Assembly (NCBI GenBank): GCA_910575695.1
Contig: CAJTGJ010000004.1
Coordinates: 124,001 to 188,000, forward strand
Direction of reading: 5' to 3'
From: Oscillospiraceae bacterium
GTDB lineage: Bacteria; Bacillota; Clostridia; Oscillospirales; Oscillospiraceae
DNA: 64,000 nt
The notes below the pieces were generated by a model. That model searched no databases. It saw nothing but the letters and a program-made list of their open reading frames with translations, and was not told the origin of the DNA. The position numbers and the translations under genes are program-made. Shown here piece by piece: positions 17,406-24,645 of the stretch (within the stretch, counting starts at the first letter, position 1; every line of letters begins with the position of its first letter).

Positions 17406-17973
17406 TTGCGCTCACGCTCCTCTCGCCGTCAAAATCGGGAAAAAATTCGGCGGATACGTCCTGCTGGTAGTACACCGCCAGCAGCCGCTTCACGTCCTGC
17501 TCCCCGGCCAGCCGGACGTGGAAACCCCGGTCCAGCAGGCTTTTTTCGGTGCGCCGGGGGTCGGTGGGGCTGTCCTTGTCCACGGGGTAGACCAGCGCGA
17601 ACTCCCGCGCCGAGGCGGTGGACGATTGGATGGCGTCCAGGTGGGTGGCGTCCCGCTCCAGCAGTTCCCTCACCTTGGGCTCTGTTTCCTCCTCCAGCCG
17701 CCGCTGGTAGTACAGCTTGTTGGCCTGGAAGGACTCCCTCGAATCCAGCGCCAGCAGGCGCACCGAGGGGGTGGTGCGCAGCAGGTCAGCCAGGGCGTTC
17801 ACCAGTCCCTGTACCCCCTCGGGGGAGAGTACGGAGAGGTTGTCCGGCCTGAGCATAAAAAAGACCAGCTCACCTTTGGCGGTCTTTACGCCGTGCTCGG
17901 TGAGCTGGGTGATCCCCATGAGCTGCCGGGTAGACTGATGCTCCCGCAGCTCCTTTTTCTGTTTTTGGTTCAA
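17398..17973 (-). CDS. Conjugal transfer protein, VirB4 N-terminal-domain-like
   Basis: A 191-residue protein from TTG 17973, overlapping the PrgI-like stop as TTGA with GGAGCGGG upstream. The sequence THGVKTAKGELVFFMLRP... then RLLALDSRESFQANKLYYQRRLEEETEP and EFALVYPVD resembles the N-terminal domain usually joined to VirB4, here a separate gene between the PrgI-like and ATPase genes. Probably a cytoplasmic or membrane-bound partner of VirB4. The VirB4 link is inference from sequence feel and order. Confidence 0.75.
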   Translation of the reverse strand: MNQKQKKELREHQSTRQLMGITQLTEHGVKTAKGELVFFMLRPDNLSVLSPEGVQGLVNALADLLRTTPSVRLLALDSRESFQANKLYYQRRLEEETEPKVRELLERDATHLDAIQSSTASAREFALVYPVDKDSPTDPRRTEKSLLDRGFHVRLAGEQDVKRLLAVYYQQDVSAEFFPDFDGERSVSANG

Positions 17974-18239
17974 TTTTCCCGCTCCTTCCACTGGAAATGT
18001 TGTTGTTTCAAAAATAAAAAGCACATGGCGTATTTCAGAAAATCCAAAATGCTGGCATCCTCCACCCGGATGCTCAGGAAAGCATAGAGCACGGTGCAGA
18101 TAAGCGGCGGCACCAGCCGCAGCTCCACCAGCGCCAGCACGGACAGCACCAGGCAGATGCCGGTCACTGCCACGTCCCGCAGCGCCCACAGCCATAGGGT
18201 GGGCTTCGCTTTCAAGTCGTTGGGGTAAATGTAGGTCAA
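17970..18239 (-). CDS. PrgI/VirB3-like membrane protein
   Basis: An 89-residue protein from TTG 18239 (GGAGGCG upstream), which overlaps the SLOG gene's stop as TTGA. Two adjacent hydrophobic spans (LRDVAVTGICLVLSVLALVEL and LVPPLICTVLYAFLSI) and the C-terminal LKYAMCFLFLKQQHF fit the PrgI family. These sit just before VirB4 in Gram-positive type IV systems and play the part of VirB3. Confidence 0.85.
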   Translation of the reverse strand: MTYIYPNDLKAKPTLWLWALRDVAVTGICLVLSVLALVELRLVPPLICTVLYAFLSIRVEDASILDFLKYAMCFLFLKQQHFQWKEREN

Positions 18240-18592
18240 ATTTGATTCGCCTCCGTTCCCGTGTCCAGCCGGTAGACCGACACGGGGATGTTTCGTTTTT
18301 TGCAGTTGTCTATCACAAATTTCGTCCCTCTGGATCTGCCGTCCCAGAAGGCCAGCACCAAGTCGGCGTACTCGATGATGGTGATGTTCCGCCGCAGGGG
18401 CGCGCCCCTGCCATACTTTTCATATTCCGGCAGGAACTCGGTGAGCTTTAAGCCGTGCGCCAGGGCGTAATTTCTGGCGCAGGTGTCGATGCCCCGGGCT
18501 CCGCCGGACACGATTTCCGTCACGCCCTCCGGGAGATATTCCCCCAGGTCGTCCACCCGCAGATTCCTTGAACCGATGACCGCCACTTTCAT
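18236..18592 (-). CDS. SLOG-family Rossmann-fold protein (DprA/YspA-like)
   Basis: A 118-residue single-domain protein. MKVAVIGSRNL at the start and IVSGGARGIDTCARNYA at about 28-44 are the two nucleotide-binding signatures of the SLOG superfamily (LOG, DprA, DUF2493), followed by FLPEYEKYGRGAPLRRN and DLVLAFWDGRSRGT. It is first in the PrgI-VirB4 operon, reading from the divergent promoter region. SLOG proteins bind nucleotides or ssDNA; in a transfer operon a role on incoming ssDNA or as a nucleotide sensor is plausible but unproven. Confidence 0.85.
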   Translation of the reverse strand: MKVAVIGSRNLRVDDLGEYLPEGVTEIVSGGARGIDTCARNYALAHGLKLTEFLPEYEKYGRGAPLRRNITIIEYADLVLAFWDGRSRGTKFVIDNCKKRNIPVSVYRLDTGTEANQI

Positions 18593-18627
18593 CCTGCTCC
18601 CTCGCTTTCATTTTGTAGATATACTGC

Positions 18628-18685
18628 ATATCCGTTTTCAAGATTATACCACGGATTGGATATAAAATAAATACGCAATATATCC
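18628..18685. promoter_or_regulatory. Divergent promoter/operator between SLOG operon and RHH gene
   Basis: An AT-rich island in GC-rich surroundings. On the - strand a consensus -10 TATAAT (18648-18643) points at the SLOG-PrgI-VirB4 operon, with a weak TTTATT -35 17 bases upstream. Three half-sites occur, ATATCC at 18628 and 18680 and GGATAT at 18658, arranged around the promoter. Such spacing suits a ribbon-helix-helix repressor like the one encoded immediately to the right. Confidence 0.6.
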
Positions 18686-18704
18686 AAGTGAGGGTGGTTT
18701 AGCT

Positions 18705-18905
18705 GTGGTGAAAAGCGTATCAATCCGGATTGAGGAGGAAATGCTGGAGAAGCTGGGCTATGTGGCGGACTACGAGGGCCGTTCCATCAACAGCCACGTC
18801 CTCGTCCTGATCCGAGAAAGCATCAAAGGCTTTGAGGAGGAGCACGGACGTATCGAAGGTGCTGTGAGCCCGGACGAAAACGTCAAACCTCCCCGGAAAG
18901 GCTGA
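18705..18905 (+). CDS. Arc-like ribbon-helix-helix regulator
   Basis: A 66-residue protein on the + strand, start GTG 18705 (GAGGGTGG 7 bases upstream; GTG 18708 also possible). KSVSIRIEEEMLEKLGYVAD and GRSINSHVLVLIRESIKGFE form the strand and two helices of an Arc/MetJ-type fold. It faces the SLOG-PrgI-VirB4 operon across an AT-rich region with repeated ATATCC half-sites, so it likely autoregulates and represses transfer genes. Confidence 0.75.
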   Translation: MVKSVSIRIEEEMLEKLGYVADYEGRSINSHVLVLIRESIKGFEEEHGRIEGAVSPDENVKPPRKG

Positions 18906-18935
18906 GAGGGCGGCAAGCTGCCGCCCTCTTGCTGT

Positions 18936-19232
18936 TCAGCCTAAGTCCTCCGGGCTTCCGATGATGGCCATGGCCTCCAGACACTGAATGCCATGCTCCT
19001 TGAGCGCCCGCATCAGCGCCCTCTCCGCGGGGTTTAGCGCTTCCATGGCCCCGACCTGCCCCAGGGGGTGCATATCGATACCCAAGGCGGGGCAGTCCAG
19101 GAACATTTCGCCGGGGTGGTGGATGTGGGGGTGGACGCTGGCGGTGCCCCAGTGGGGGATCTCAGCCCGGTAGCCCGCGCTGACCACTTTTCCAGACTGG
19201 TCTTTCCGGGTGTTGTCATCCCACGTCAGCAT
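18936..19232 (-). CDS. Uncharacterised small element protein, His-rich
   Basis: A 98-residue protein whose ATG overlaps the stop of the upstream RHH-type gene; GGAGGCGG precedes it. HWGTASVHPHIHHPGEMFLDC has five His and a Cys that could bind metal; the C-terminal part is helical (LNPAERALMRALKEHGIQCLEAMAI). No family recognised. Co-transcribed with the RHH gene to its right. Confidence 0.6.
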   Translation of the reverse strand: MLTWDDNTRKDQSGKVVSAGYRAEIPHWGTASVHPHIHHPGEMFLDCPALGIDMHPLGQVGAMEALNPAERALMRALKEHGIQCLEAMAIIGSPEDLG

Positions 19233-19557
19233 CAGGTTCCGCCTCCTCCCGCTCCGCCTGATCCAGCGCCCGCTGGACGAGACCCAGCACGAACTCCTTC
19301 TGGCTCACCTTTTTGCCGGTGCGGGCGCTCTCCCGTTCCAGCAGCTTCTTCAGCCGCAGGAACATCTCCTCGGGCATCTGGAACGCCATGGTGCGCATCC
19401 CTTCCATCGTCTTTTCACTTCCTCTTTCGTAATATTTGGTCAGCAGGTCGGTGATGTACACGCTCAGCGTCAGCCCGGCCTGCTCCTGTTCCGCCCGGAC
19501 CCGGTCGTGGAGTTCCACGGGGATCATAGCACACAAGTTCTTTTTGCTCTCTGCCAT
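19216..19557 (-). CDS. Ribbon-helix-helix-type element protein
   Basis: A 113-residue protein from ATG 19557 with AAAGGAGC upstream. KKNLCAMIPVELHDRVRAEQE followed by LTLSVYITDLLTKYYE is an RHH-like strand-helix-helix unit. A second similar unit follows (TMAFQMPEEMFLRLKKLLERES, SQKEFVLGLVQRAL), so the protein may hold two DNA-binding units in one chain. It is coupled to the His-rich small gene. Likely a regulator or relaxosome/segregation helper of the element. Confidence 0.65.
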   Translation of the reverse strand: MAESKKNLCAMIPVELHDRVRAEQEQAGLTLSVYITDLLTKYYERGSEKTMEGMRTMAFQMPEEMFLRLKKLLERESARTGKKVSQKEFVLGLVQRALDQAEREEAEPDADVG

Positions 19558-19665
19558 CTTTAGGCCGCTCCTTTCTCATTTGGTAGGGCAAGTATATCGG
19601 AAACCAGGTTGTAAAGCTATTCATCAGAAGCAACGAAGAAACCCACTAAAATGAAGCATATGTAA

Positions 19666-21106
19666 CTAAAGGTCGGCCAAAATCGCCAGCTTCACGCCCT
19701 GCATGAGGTATTCCACGCACTGGACTACCACGCTGTTCCCCAAAGACCGGAATCTGGGGGCGTCCCTCGCGCGGGGCAGATCGGTCCAGTGGTCCGGGTA
19801 GCCCATCAACCTTTCGGCCTCAATGGGCATAAGGCGGCGAAGGAGCAGAGCCCTGCGGCTGTGGTCATCGCAGGTATCATCCGCGCCCTGCCAGACCAGA
19901 TCGGTGGTATCCTTGTGCTGCCTTGTGCATACTGTGGACGCTGTTTCCCGTTCTTCAAAGCGATCCACCCATTGGCGTGCGAACAGCCTCTGCTGAATAA
20001 TGGGCAGGTTGTTGCCGCCGGTCCCACTGCGGCGGGTCAGGGTGGGCGCGATCTCGTGGGGGCCGGTATACCTTGCATCAATGGCGTGATTGTCAAACAA
20101 AATCAGCGGCGGGTGCCCATGATCTTGGGCCCGGAGGGTGCCTGTCACGTTTTCGGTAACCCCCATGCACTGCCCGCCCTGGTCATTGAGGCACAGCACA
20201 GTGGGCATCATGTTGCCGCTGGACGTCCCTTTCAGCGTGGGTGCCGCCTCCCGGTGATAAGCTATGCTTCCCGCAGACGCTCCGGCTCCAGCATTAAACC
20301 CGGCTGTAAATCCCGCGCCAGACGTCACTCCTGAAGCGGGCATCGGCATCAATCCGGCCTGTATTTTGCATGCGGTTTCCAGTTCATGCGGCAGGGGCTT
20401 GCCCCGTTCCCTACTCCTGCGCAGGATACCCAGGCAGGCTTTTTTGGTTAAAAAGTATCTGGATGGGGCGGCAGCCTCCAAAATCTGCGACAAGGAACAG
20501 TCTACGACGTTCTTGGGGCACTCCGAGGTATTTAGAATTCCAGGTGACCCAAGCCACACAGGATCGTACTCCCAGCACGGCCCCAGCATATTCCCAGCGC
20601 CCGGTCGCAGGTCTAACAACATGAAGGTGTGGTTCTTCAATTTGGAGGAACGCCTCGAGAACCGCTTGGAAATCGCTGGCTTTGGGTGATCCGCTGCTAA
20701 GTGCGCCGAGGACGTTCTCCCACACGGCCATTCTTGGCCGAACAGCGATACCTGTCCGTCCACGTTTTTTGTCCTCCTCTCTCATCTCTGAAATGATGCG
20801 TATTTGTTCCATAAAAAGCCCCGAGCGTGCCCCAGCCAGCCCTGCGCGGGTAGGCGATGCCGTCGAGAGATCCTGGCAGGGTGAGCCCCCGCAGATGATG
20901 TCCACCGGGGGCAGTTCGGACCCGTTTAGTTTGGTGATGTCTCCCACGTGGAGCATATCGGGGAAGTGTTTCTTCGTTATCTGGATGGGGAACGCCTCGA
21001 TCTCGCTGGCCCAGACGGGGATGATGCCGTTGCGCACCGCCGCCAGCGGGAACCCACCGATCCCGTCGAACAGGGAGCCCATGGTCAGCTTTTTTTCTTC
21101 TGTCAT
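19666..21106 (-). pseudogene. DNA cytosine-5 methyltransferase, split by a frameshift
   Basis: ATG 21106 overlaps the VirB6 stop (ATGA). The first frame carries motif I (FDGIGGFPLA), motif IV (GGSPCQDLS with the catalytic Cys), ENV (motif VI) and QERRRLFLVADF (motif VIII), then stops at 20411. The neighbouring frame carries what should follow: the target-recognition region, IAPTLTRRSGTGGN (motif IX) and RFRSLGNSVV (motif X), ending at 19666. One extra base or two missing near 20400-20450 explains the split. No ribosome site or good start precedes the second half. Active enzyme is unlikely unless the shift is a sequence error or two chains complement. Confidence 0.8.
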
Positions 21107-21969
21107 TTCCCCGCCACCGCCGAGGCCACCACTTTGGTGGTGTTCACCGCCATCTGGGCGGTGTGGACGGCGGAGCTCAGGCTGGCTTTGGTGGAGGTGT
21201 CCAGCCCGAAGGCCCCGGCGATCCGGGGCACCTCCCCCGCGGAGAGCATCAGCCCCAGCCCCAGCAGGGCGTGATCGCTGAACACCATCAGCCCCGCCGC
21301 CAGGATGGTGGCCTGCAAAAAGGCGGTGAGGCACAGGCCGATGATCTGCTTGCACCACTGGACGAAGCCGTCCGTATATCCCCGGGGCACGCTGAACATA
21401 TACAGTGAACCCACGGAGATCTGGATGAGCAGGATGCCGCCCCGCTTCAGGTTGGCGAAAAACACTTTGATGACTGCGTAGGCCATGAGGATCACGCAGA
21501 ACAGCATCATGATAGGGTTGAAGGTCGGCCCGCCGAAAATAAAATCCACCCCGGCTTCAATGAGGCCATCCGGGGTGGTGAGCTTTTCAATGATGGCCTG
21601 TCCCACATCTCCGATGCTGGCCCCGAATCCAGTGATGCCCGCAGTCAAATCAGCCTGGAGGGACACCGAAAGGGCGTACAGCCGAACGGGGACGGCGGAG
21701 AACAGGCTCACCGCCATGAAGCCCTTGATGCAGTTGATGGCAGTCTGGCGGATGTTGCCCCTGCCGGAGGAATATTCGATGCCGAACTCAAAGCAGGACA
21801 CCACCAGGCTCACCCCGAACAGCGCCCAGCCCAGCTGGGAGAAAAAGTGAACCACCGCCTGCACCCAGGGCAGGTCGAACAATTCCACCCCCATGTTTCC
21901 CATGAGGGCGAAGAACGCCCCCAGGAAGCCTACGGTCTGGCTGTACGCCCAGTCCAGCAGTTCGTCCAT
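21103..21969 (-). CDS. VirB6/TrbL-like polytopic membrane protein
   Basis: At least 288 residues with about six membrane spans: the core of the mating channel. ATG 21969 has no ribosome site. An in-frame extension begins FIWDFVAST, a familiar start of this family, 11 codons upstream, and GAGGTG sits 7 bases before codon 22002-22000, which reads ATT. So the true start may be ATT 22002. The last bases overlap the methyltransferase start. The gene was probably once cotranscribed with the DUF3852 gene, from which it is now separated by a + strand helicase. Confidence 0.85.
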   Translation of the reverse strand: MDELLDWAYSQTVGFLGAFFALMGNMGVELFDLPWVQAVVHFFSQLGWALFGVSLVVSCFEFGIEYSSGRGNIRQTAINCIKGFMAVSLFSAVPVRLYALSVSLQADLTAGITGFGASIGDVGQAIIEKLTTPDGLIEAGVDFIFGGPTFNPIMMLFCVILMAYAVIKVFFANLKRGGILLIQISVGSLYMFSVPRGYTDGFVQWCKQIIGLCLTAFLQATILAAGLMVFSDHALLGLGLMLSAGEVPRIAGAFGLDTSTKASLSSAVHTAQMAVNTTKVVASAVAGK

Positions 21970-22021
21970 AACGGTGGACGCGACAAAGTCCCAAATAAAA
22001 ATAGTAAGTCACCTCGGTTTG

Positions 22022-22059
22022 TGATATAATGGTGCCCCCGGCATACGGTGCCGGGGGCA
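22022..22059 (+). promoter_or_regulatory. Extended -10 promoter and leader hairpin of the helicase gene
   Basis: TGATATAAT (22022-22030) is an extended -10. A perfect 11-bp hairpin follows at once (22033-22043 with 22049-22059, TGCCCCCGGCA, loop TACGG) and would form at the very 5' end of the transcript, where it could protect the mRNA. There is no T-run, so it is not a normal terminator. Confidence 0.6.
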
Positions 22060-22087
22060 TTTGCGAATGATAAGCGAGGGCAGGCCC

Positions 22088-24229
22088 ATGACCTACTCCC
22101 AATTTAAAAGTACATATTCCGTCCGTCTGAACCCACAACAGGAGGCGGCGGTGCGTCAGGTGGACGGCCCTGTGCTGCTCCTGGCGGTGCCGGGGAGCGG
22201 CAAGACCACGGTTTTGGTCACCCGCCTGGGATACATGATCTACTGCAAGGGCCTCCGCCCGGAAAACATCCTCACCGTCACCTATACGGTGGCCGCTACC
22301 CGCGACATGAAGGCCAGGTTCGTCCGCTTTTTCGGCGGAGATCACGCGGACAAACTCACCTTCCGCACCATCAATGGGCTGTGCGCGGTGGTGATCCGCT
22401 ATTACGCCAAGGTGAAGGGCTCCCAGCCCTTCGCCCTGGCGGACGATGAGGGGCGGCTGAACGCCGTGATCCGGGATCTGCTGTCCAAAGGCGGGGGAGG
22501 GTATCCCTCAGACCAGCAGATCAAAGAGGCCCGCACCCACATCACCTTTTGCAAAAACATGATGTTCAGCGATGCCGACGTGGAAAATCACAAGGTTGAG
22601 GGTATGGATTTCCCCGCCGTCTATAAGGGCTACCAAGCGTTCCTGCTGAAAAACCGTCTGATGGATTTTGACGACCAGATGGTGTTCACCTACCGCATTT
22701 TCCGGCAGTACCCGGATATCCTGGCCCATTTCCAGCGCCGCTGGCCCTATCTCTGTGTTGACGAGGCCCAGGACACGTCCAAGATCCAGCATGCCATCCT
22801 CCGCCAGCTGGCCGCTCAGTCCCGCAACATCTTCATGGTAGGGGACGAGGATCAGAGCATCTACGGCTTCCGGGCGGCGTGGCCACAGGCCCTGCTGGAA
22901 TTTGACCGGGTGTGGCCGGGGGCCAAGGTGCTGATGATGGAGACCAACTACCGCTCCACCAAGTCCATCGTGGAAGCGGCCGACGCTTTCATCCAATGCA
23001 ATGAGAGCCGCCGCCCCAAGCATATGCGCACGGACAACACCCAGGGCGTGCCCATCAAAATGGTGCCGCTGGCGGATTACAACCGTCAGTACAAGTACCT
23101 GCTGAAAATCGCCCAGGACTACAAGGAGCAGACGGCGGTGCTGTACCGCAACAACGACAGCGCCCTGCCCCTCATCGACCTGCTGGAACGGGAAGGTGTT
23201 CCCTACGCCTGCCGCCAGCGGGAGGGCTTTTTCTTCACCAGCCCCATCGTCCGGGATATCACCGATATGCTGGAGTTCGCGTTCGATGACTGCAATGCGG
23301 AGAAATTCCTCCGCTTCTACTACAAGCTGGACTTGAAGATCAAAAAGCCCATTTTAGCGGGGATGCTGCGCGGTTTGCACGGGGACGAGACGGTATTTGA
23401 CCGCCTGCTGGCCAACGAGGGACTGGAGCCCTGGCAGTACGGGAAGATCCGGGCATTGCAGACCCACTACTCAAAATTCCCCCAGCTTACCAGCTTCGCC
23501 GCCATCCAGCGGCTGGTGAAGTACATGGGCTACGGCGACTATCTGCGAGAGCAGAAGGCGGACACGACGCGCCTGGACGTGCTGCTATCCTTAGCTAACC
23601 AGACCCCGGCCACAGGGCCGTTCCTTCTGCGATTGCAGGAGCTGCGGGACACGATAGAAAACCTGGAGCCAGACCCGGCGTGCCCCTTCGTGCTGTCCAC
23701 CATCCATGCCAGCAAGGGTTTGGAGTACGATAGGGTGATCCTCATTGACGCGGTGGACGGCACCTTTCCGTCAGACCCATTCCCCCACGACGACGAGGGC
23801 CGGGCGGCGCTGGAGGAGGAGCGGAGGTTATTCTACGTGGGCGCCACCAGGGCAAAGAAATACCTTGAGTTTTTATGCTACGAGAGCCGTTTCGGGGAGC
23901 CTATGGCGGCGGGCCGCACCTTTATCGACCAGCTTCTGGGGAAAGAAATCACCGAACTTAACCAAGAACCCCGCTTCAACCCCCAGCCCAAGCCGAAGAA
24001 GGCCAAGGCGAAGCCGTCCTATGAGGGTGGCCCCACCCAAGCCCAGATCGCGGCATGGGAAAAGGATTACATGGCTGGCACGGAGGTCATACACAAGCAG
24101 TTCGGCCAGGGGTACATCGTGGGGCGGATGGGTAGCATCGCGCTGATCGCCTTTGATGACTACGGCACGAAGCGGATCGAACTGCCCACCTGTCTGCGCA
24201 AGGGCCTGATCAAGCTGTCGGAGCTGTAA
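22088..24229 (+). CDS. UvrD/Rep-type superfamily 1 ATP-dependent helicase
   Basis: A 713-residue protein from ATG 22088 (GAGGGC 6 bases upstream). Motifs in order: LNPQQEAAVR (Q motif), PGSGKTTVL (I), TYTVAATRDMKAR (Ia), CVDEAQDTSKIQ (II, DEAQ), VGDEDQSIYGFRAA (III), NYRSTKSIV (IV), STIHASKGLEYD (V), FYVGATRAKKYL (VI). All catalytic motifs are intact. The C-terminal tail (about 660-713) resembles the UvrD RNA-polymerase-binding Tudor-like end. It lies on the + strand between two - strand transfer genes, only one base from the convergent DUF3852 stop. Could serve DNA processing or defence. Confidence 0.92.
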   Translation: MTYSQFKSTYSVRLNPQQEAAVRQVDGPVLLLAVPGSGKTTVLVTRLGYMIYCKGLRPENILTVTYTVAATRDMKARFVRFFGGDHADKLTFRTINGLCAVVIRYYAKVKGSQPFALADDEGRLNAVIRDLLSKGGGGYPSDQQIKEARTHITFCKNMMFSDADVENHKVEGMDFPAVYKGYQAFLLKNRLMDFDDQMVFTYRIFRQYPDILAHFQRRWPYLCVDEAQDTSKIQHAILRQLAAQSRNIFMVGDEDQSIYGFRAAWPQALLEFDRVWPGAKVLMMETNYRSTKSIVEAADAFIQCNESRRPKHMRTDNTQGVPIKMVPLADYNRQYKYLLKIAQDYKEQTAVLYRNNDSALPLIDLLEREGVPYACRQREGFFFTSPIVRDITDMLEFAFDDCNAEKFLRFYYKLDLKIKKPILAGMLRGLHGDETVFDRLLANEGLEPWQYGKIRALQTHYSKFPQLTSFAAIQRLVKYMGYGDYLREQKADTTRLDVLLSLANQTPATGPFLLRLQELRDTIENLEPDPACPFVLSTIHASKGLEYDRVILIDAVDGTFPSDPFPHDDEGRAALEEERRLFYVGATRAKKYLEFLCYESRFGEPMAAGRTFIDQLLGKEITELNQEPRFNPQPKPKKAKAKPSYEGGPTQAQIAAWEKDYMAGTEVIHKQFGQGYIVGRMGSIALIAFDDYGTKRIELPTCLRKGLIKLSEL

Positions 24230-24230
24230 C

Positions 24231-24575
24231 TCACAGTCCTACGATGGACCAGATGTACATCGGCGCGGTGAGGGTAAACACCAGGCAGGCGAACAGGATC
24301 ACGGGGCCAGTCCACTCGAACTGGTTTCTCTGCTTGTAGTCGAAATATGCCATTCCCAGTTTACCGAAGAAGGCGATGGCCAGAATCATGTCCAGCGCGG
24401 GGAACACCACGTTGTTCACCACGGTTTTGATCTGGCCTGCCGCGTCCTTCCAGGTCTTTTCCACCACGTCGGCCACGCCGGAGCCGCCGGTGGCGGCAAA
24501 GGCCGGGGCGCAGCACAGGGCGCACAGGAACAGGGCCAGCAGAATAGGATAAATACGGATGCGGGACTTTTTCAT
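24231..24575 (-). CDS. DUF3852-family membrane protein, VirB2-pilin-like
   Basis: A 114-residue protein from ATG 24575 with AAGGAGG upstream. An N-terminal signal (RIYPILLALFLCALCCAPAFA) with cleavage after AFA is followed by a short loop and two hydrophobic spans (VVFPALDMILAIAFFGKLGMAYF and GPVILFACLVFTLTAPMYIW). Size, signal and two spans are those of VirB2/TrbC-like pilins, and DUF3852 genes usually stand next to VirB6 in clostridial elements. Here a helicase gene separates them. Confidence 0.8.
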   Translation of the reverse strand: MKKSRIRIYPILLALFLCALCCAPAFAATGGSGVADVVEKTWKDAAGQIKTVVNNVVFPALDMILAIAFFGKLGMAYFDYKQRNQFEWTGPVILFACLVFTLTAPMYIWSIVGL

Positions 24576-24599
24576 GTGTGTTTTCCTCCTTAAAATGTC

Positions 24600-24626
24600 G
24601 GCGGGCTGTCCAGTGAACGGCCCGCC
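24600..24626. terminator. Hairpin between the Cna-B gene and the DUF3852 gene
   Basis: GGCGGGC (24600-24606) pairs with GCCCGCC (24620-24626). On the + strand AATTTTT follows; on the - strand GACATTTT follows. It can stop + strand readthrough and attenuate - strand transcription from the large surface protein into the pilin gene. Confidence 0.65.
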
Positions 24627-24645
24627 AATTTTTGTTTCCGGATAC

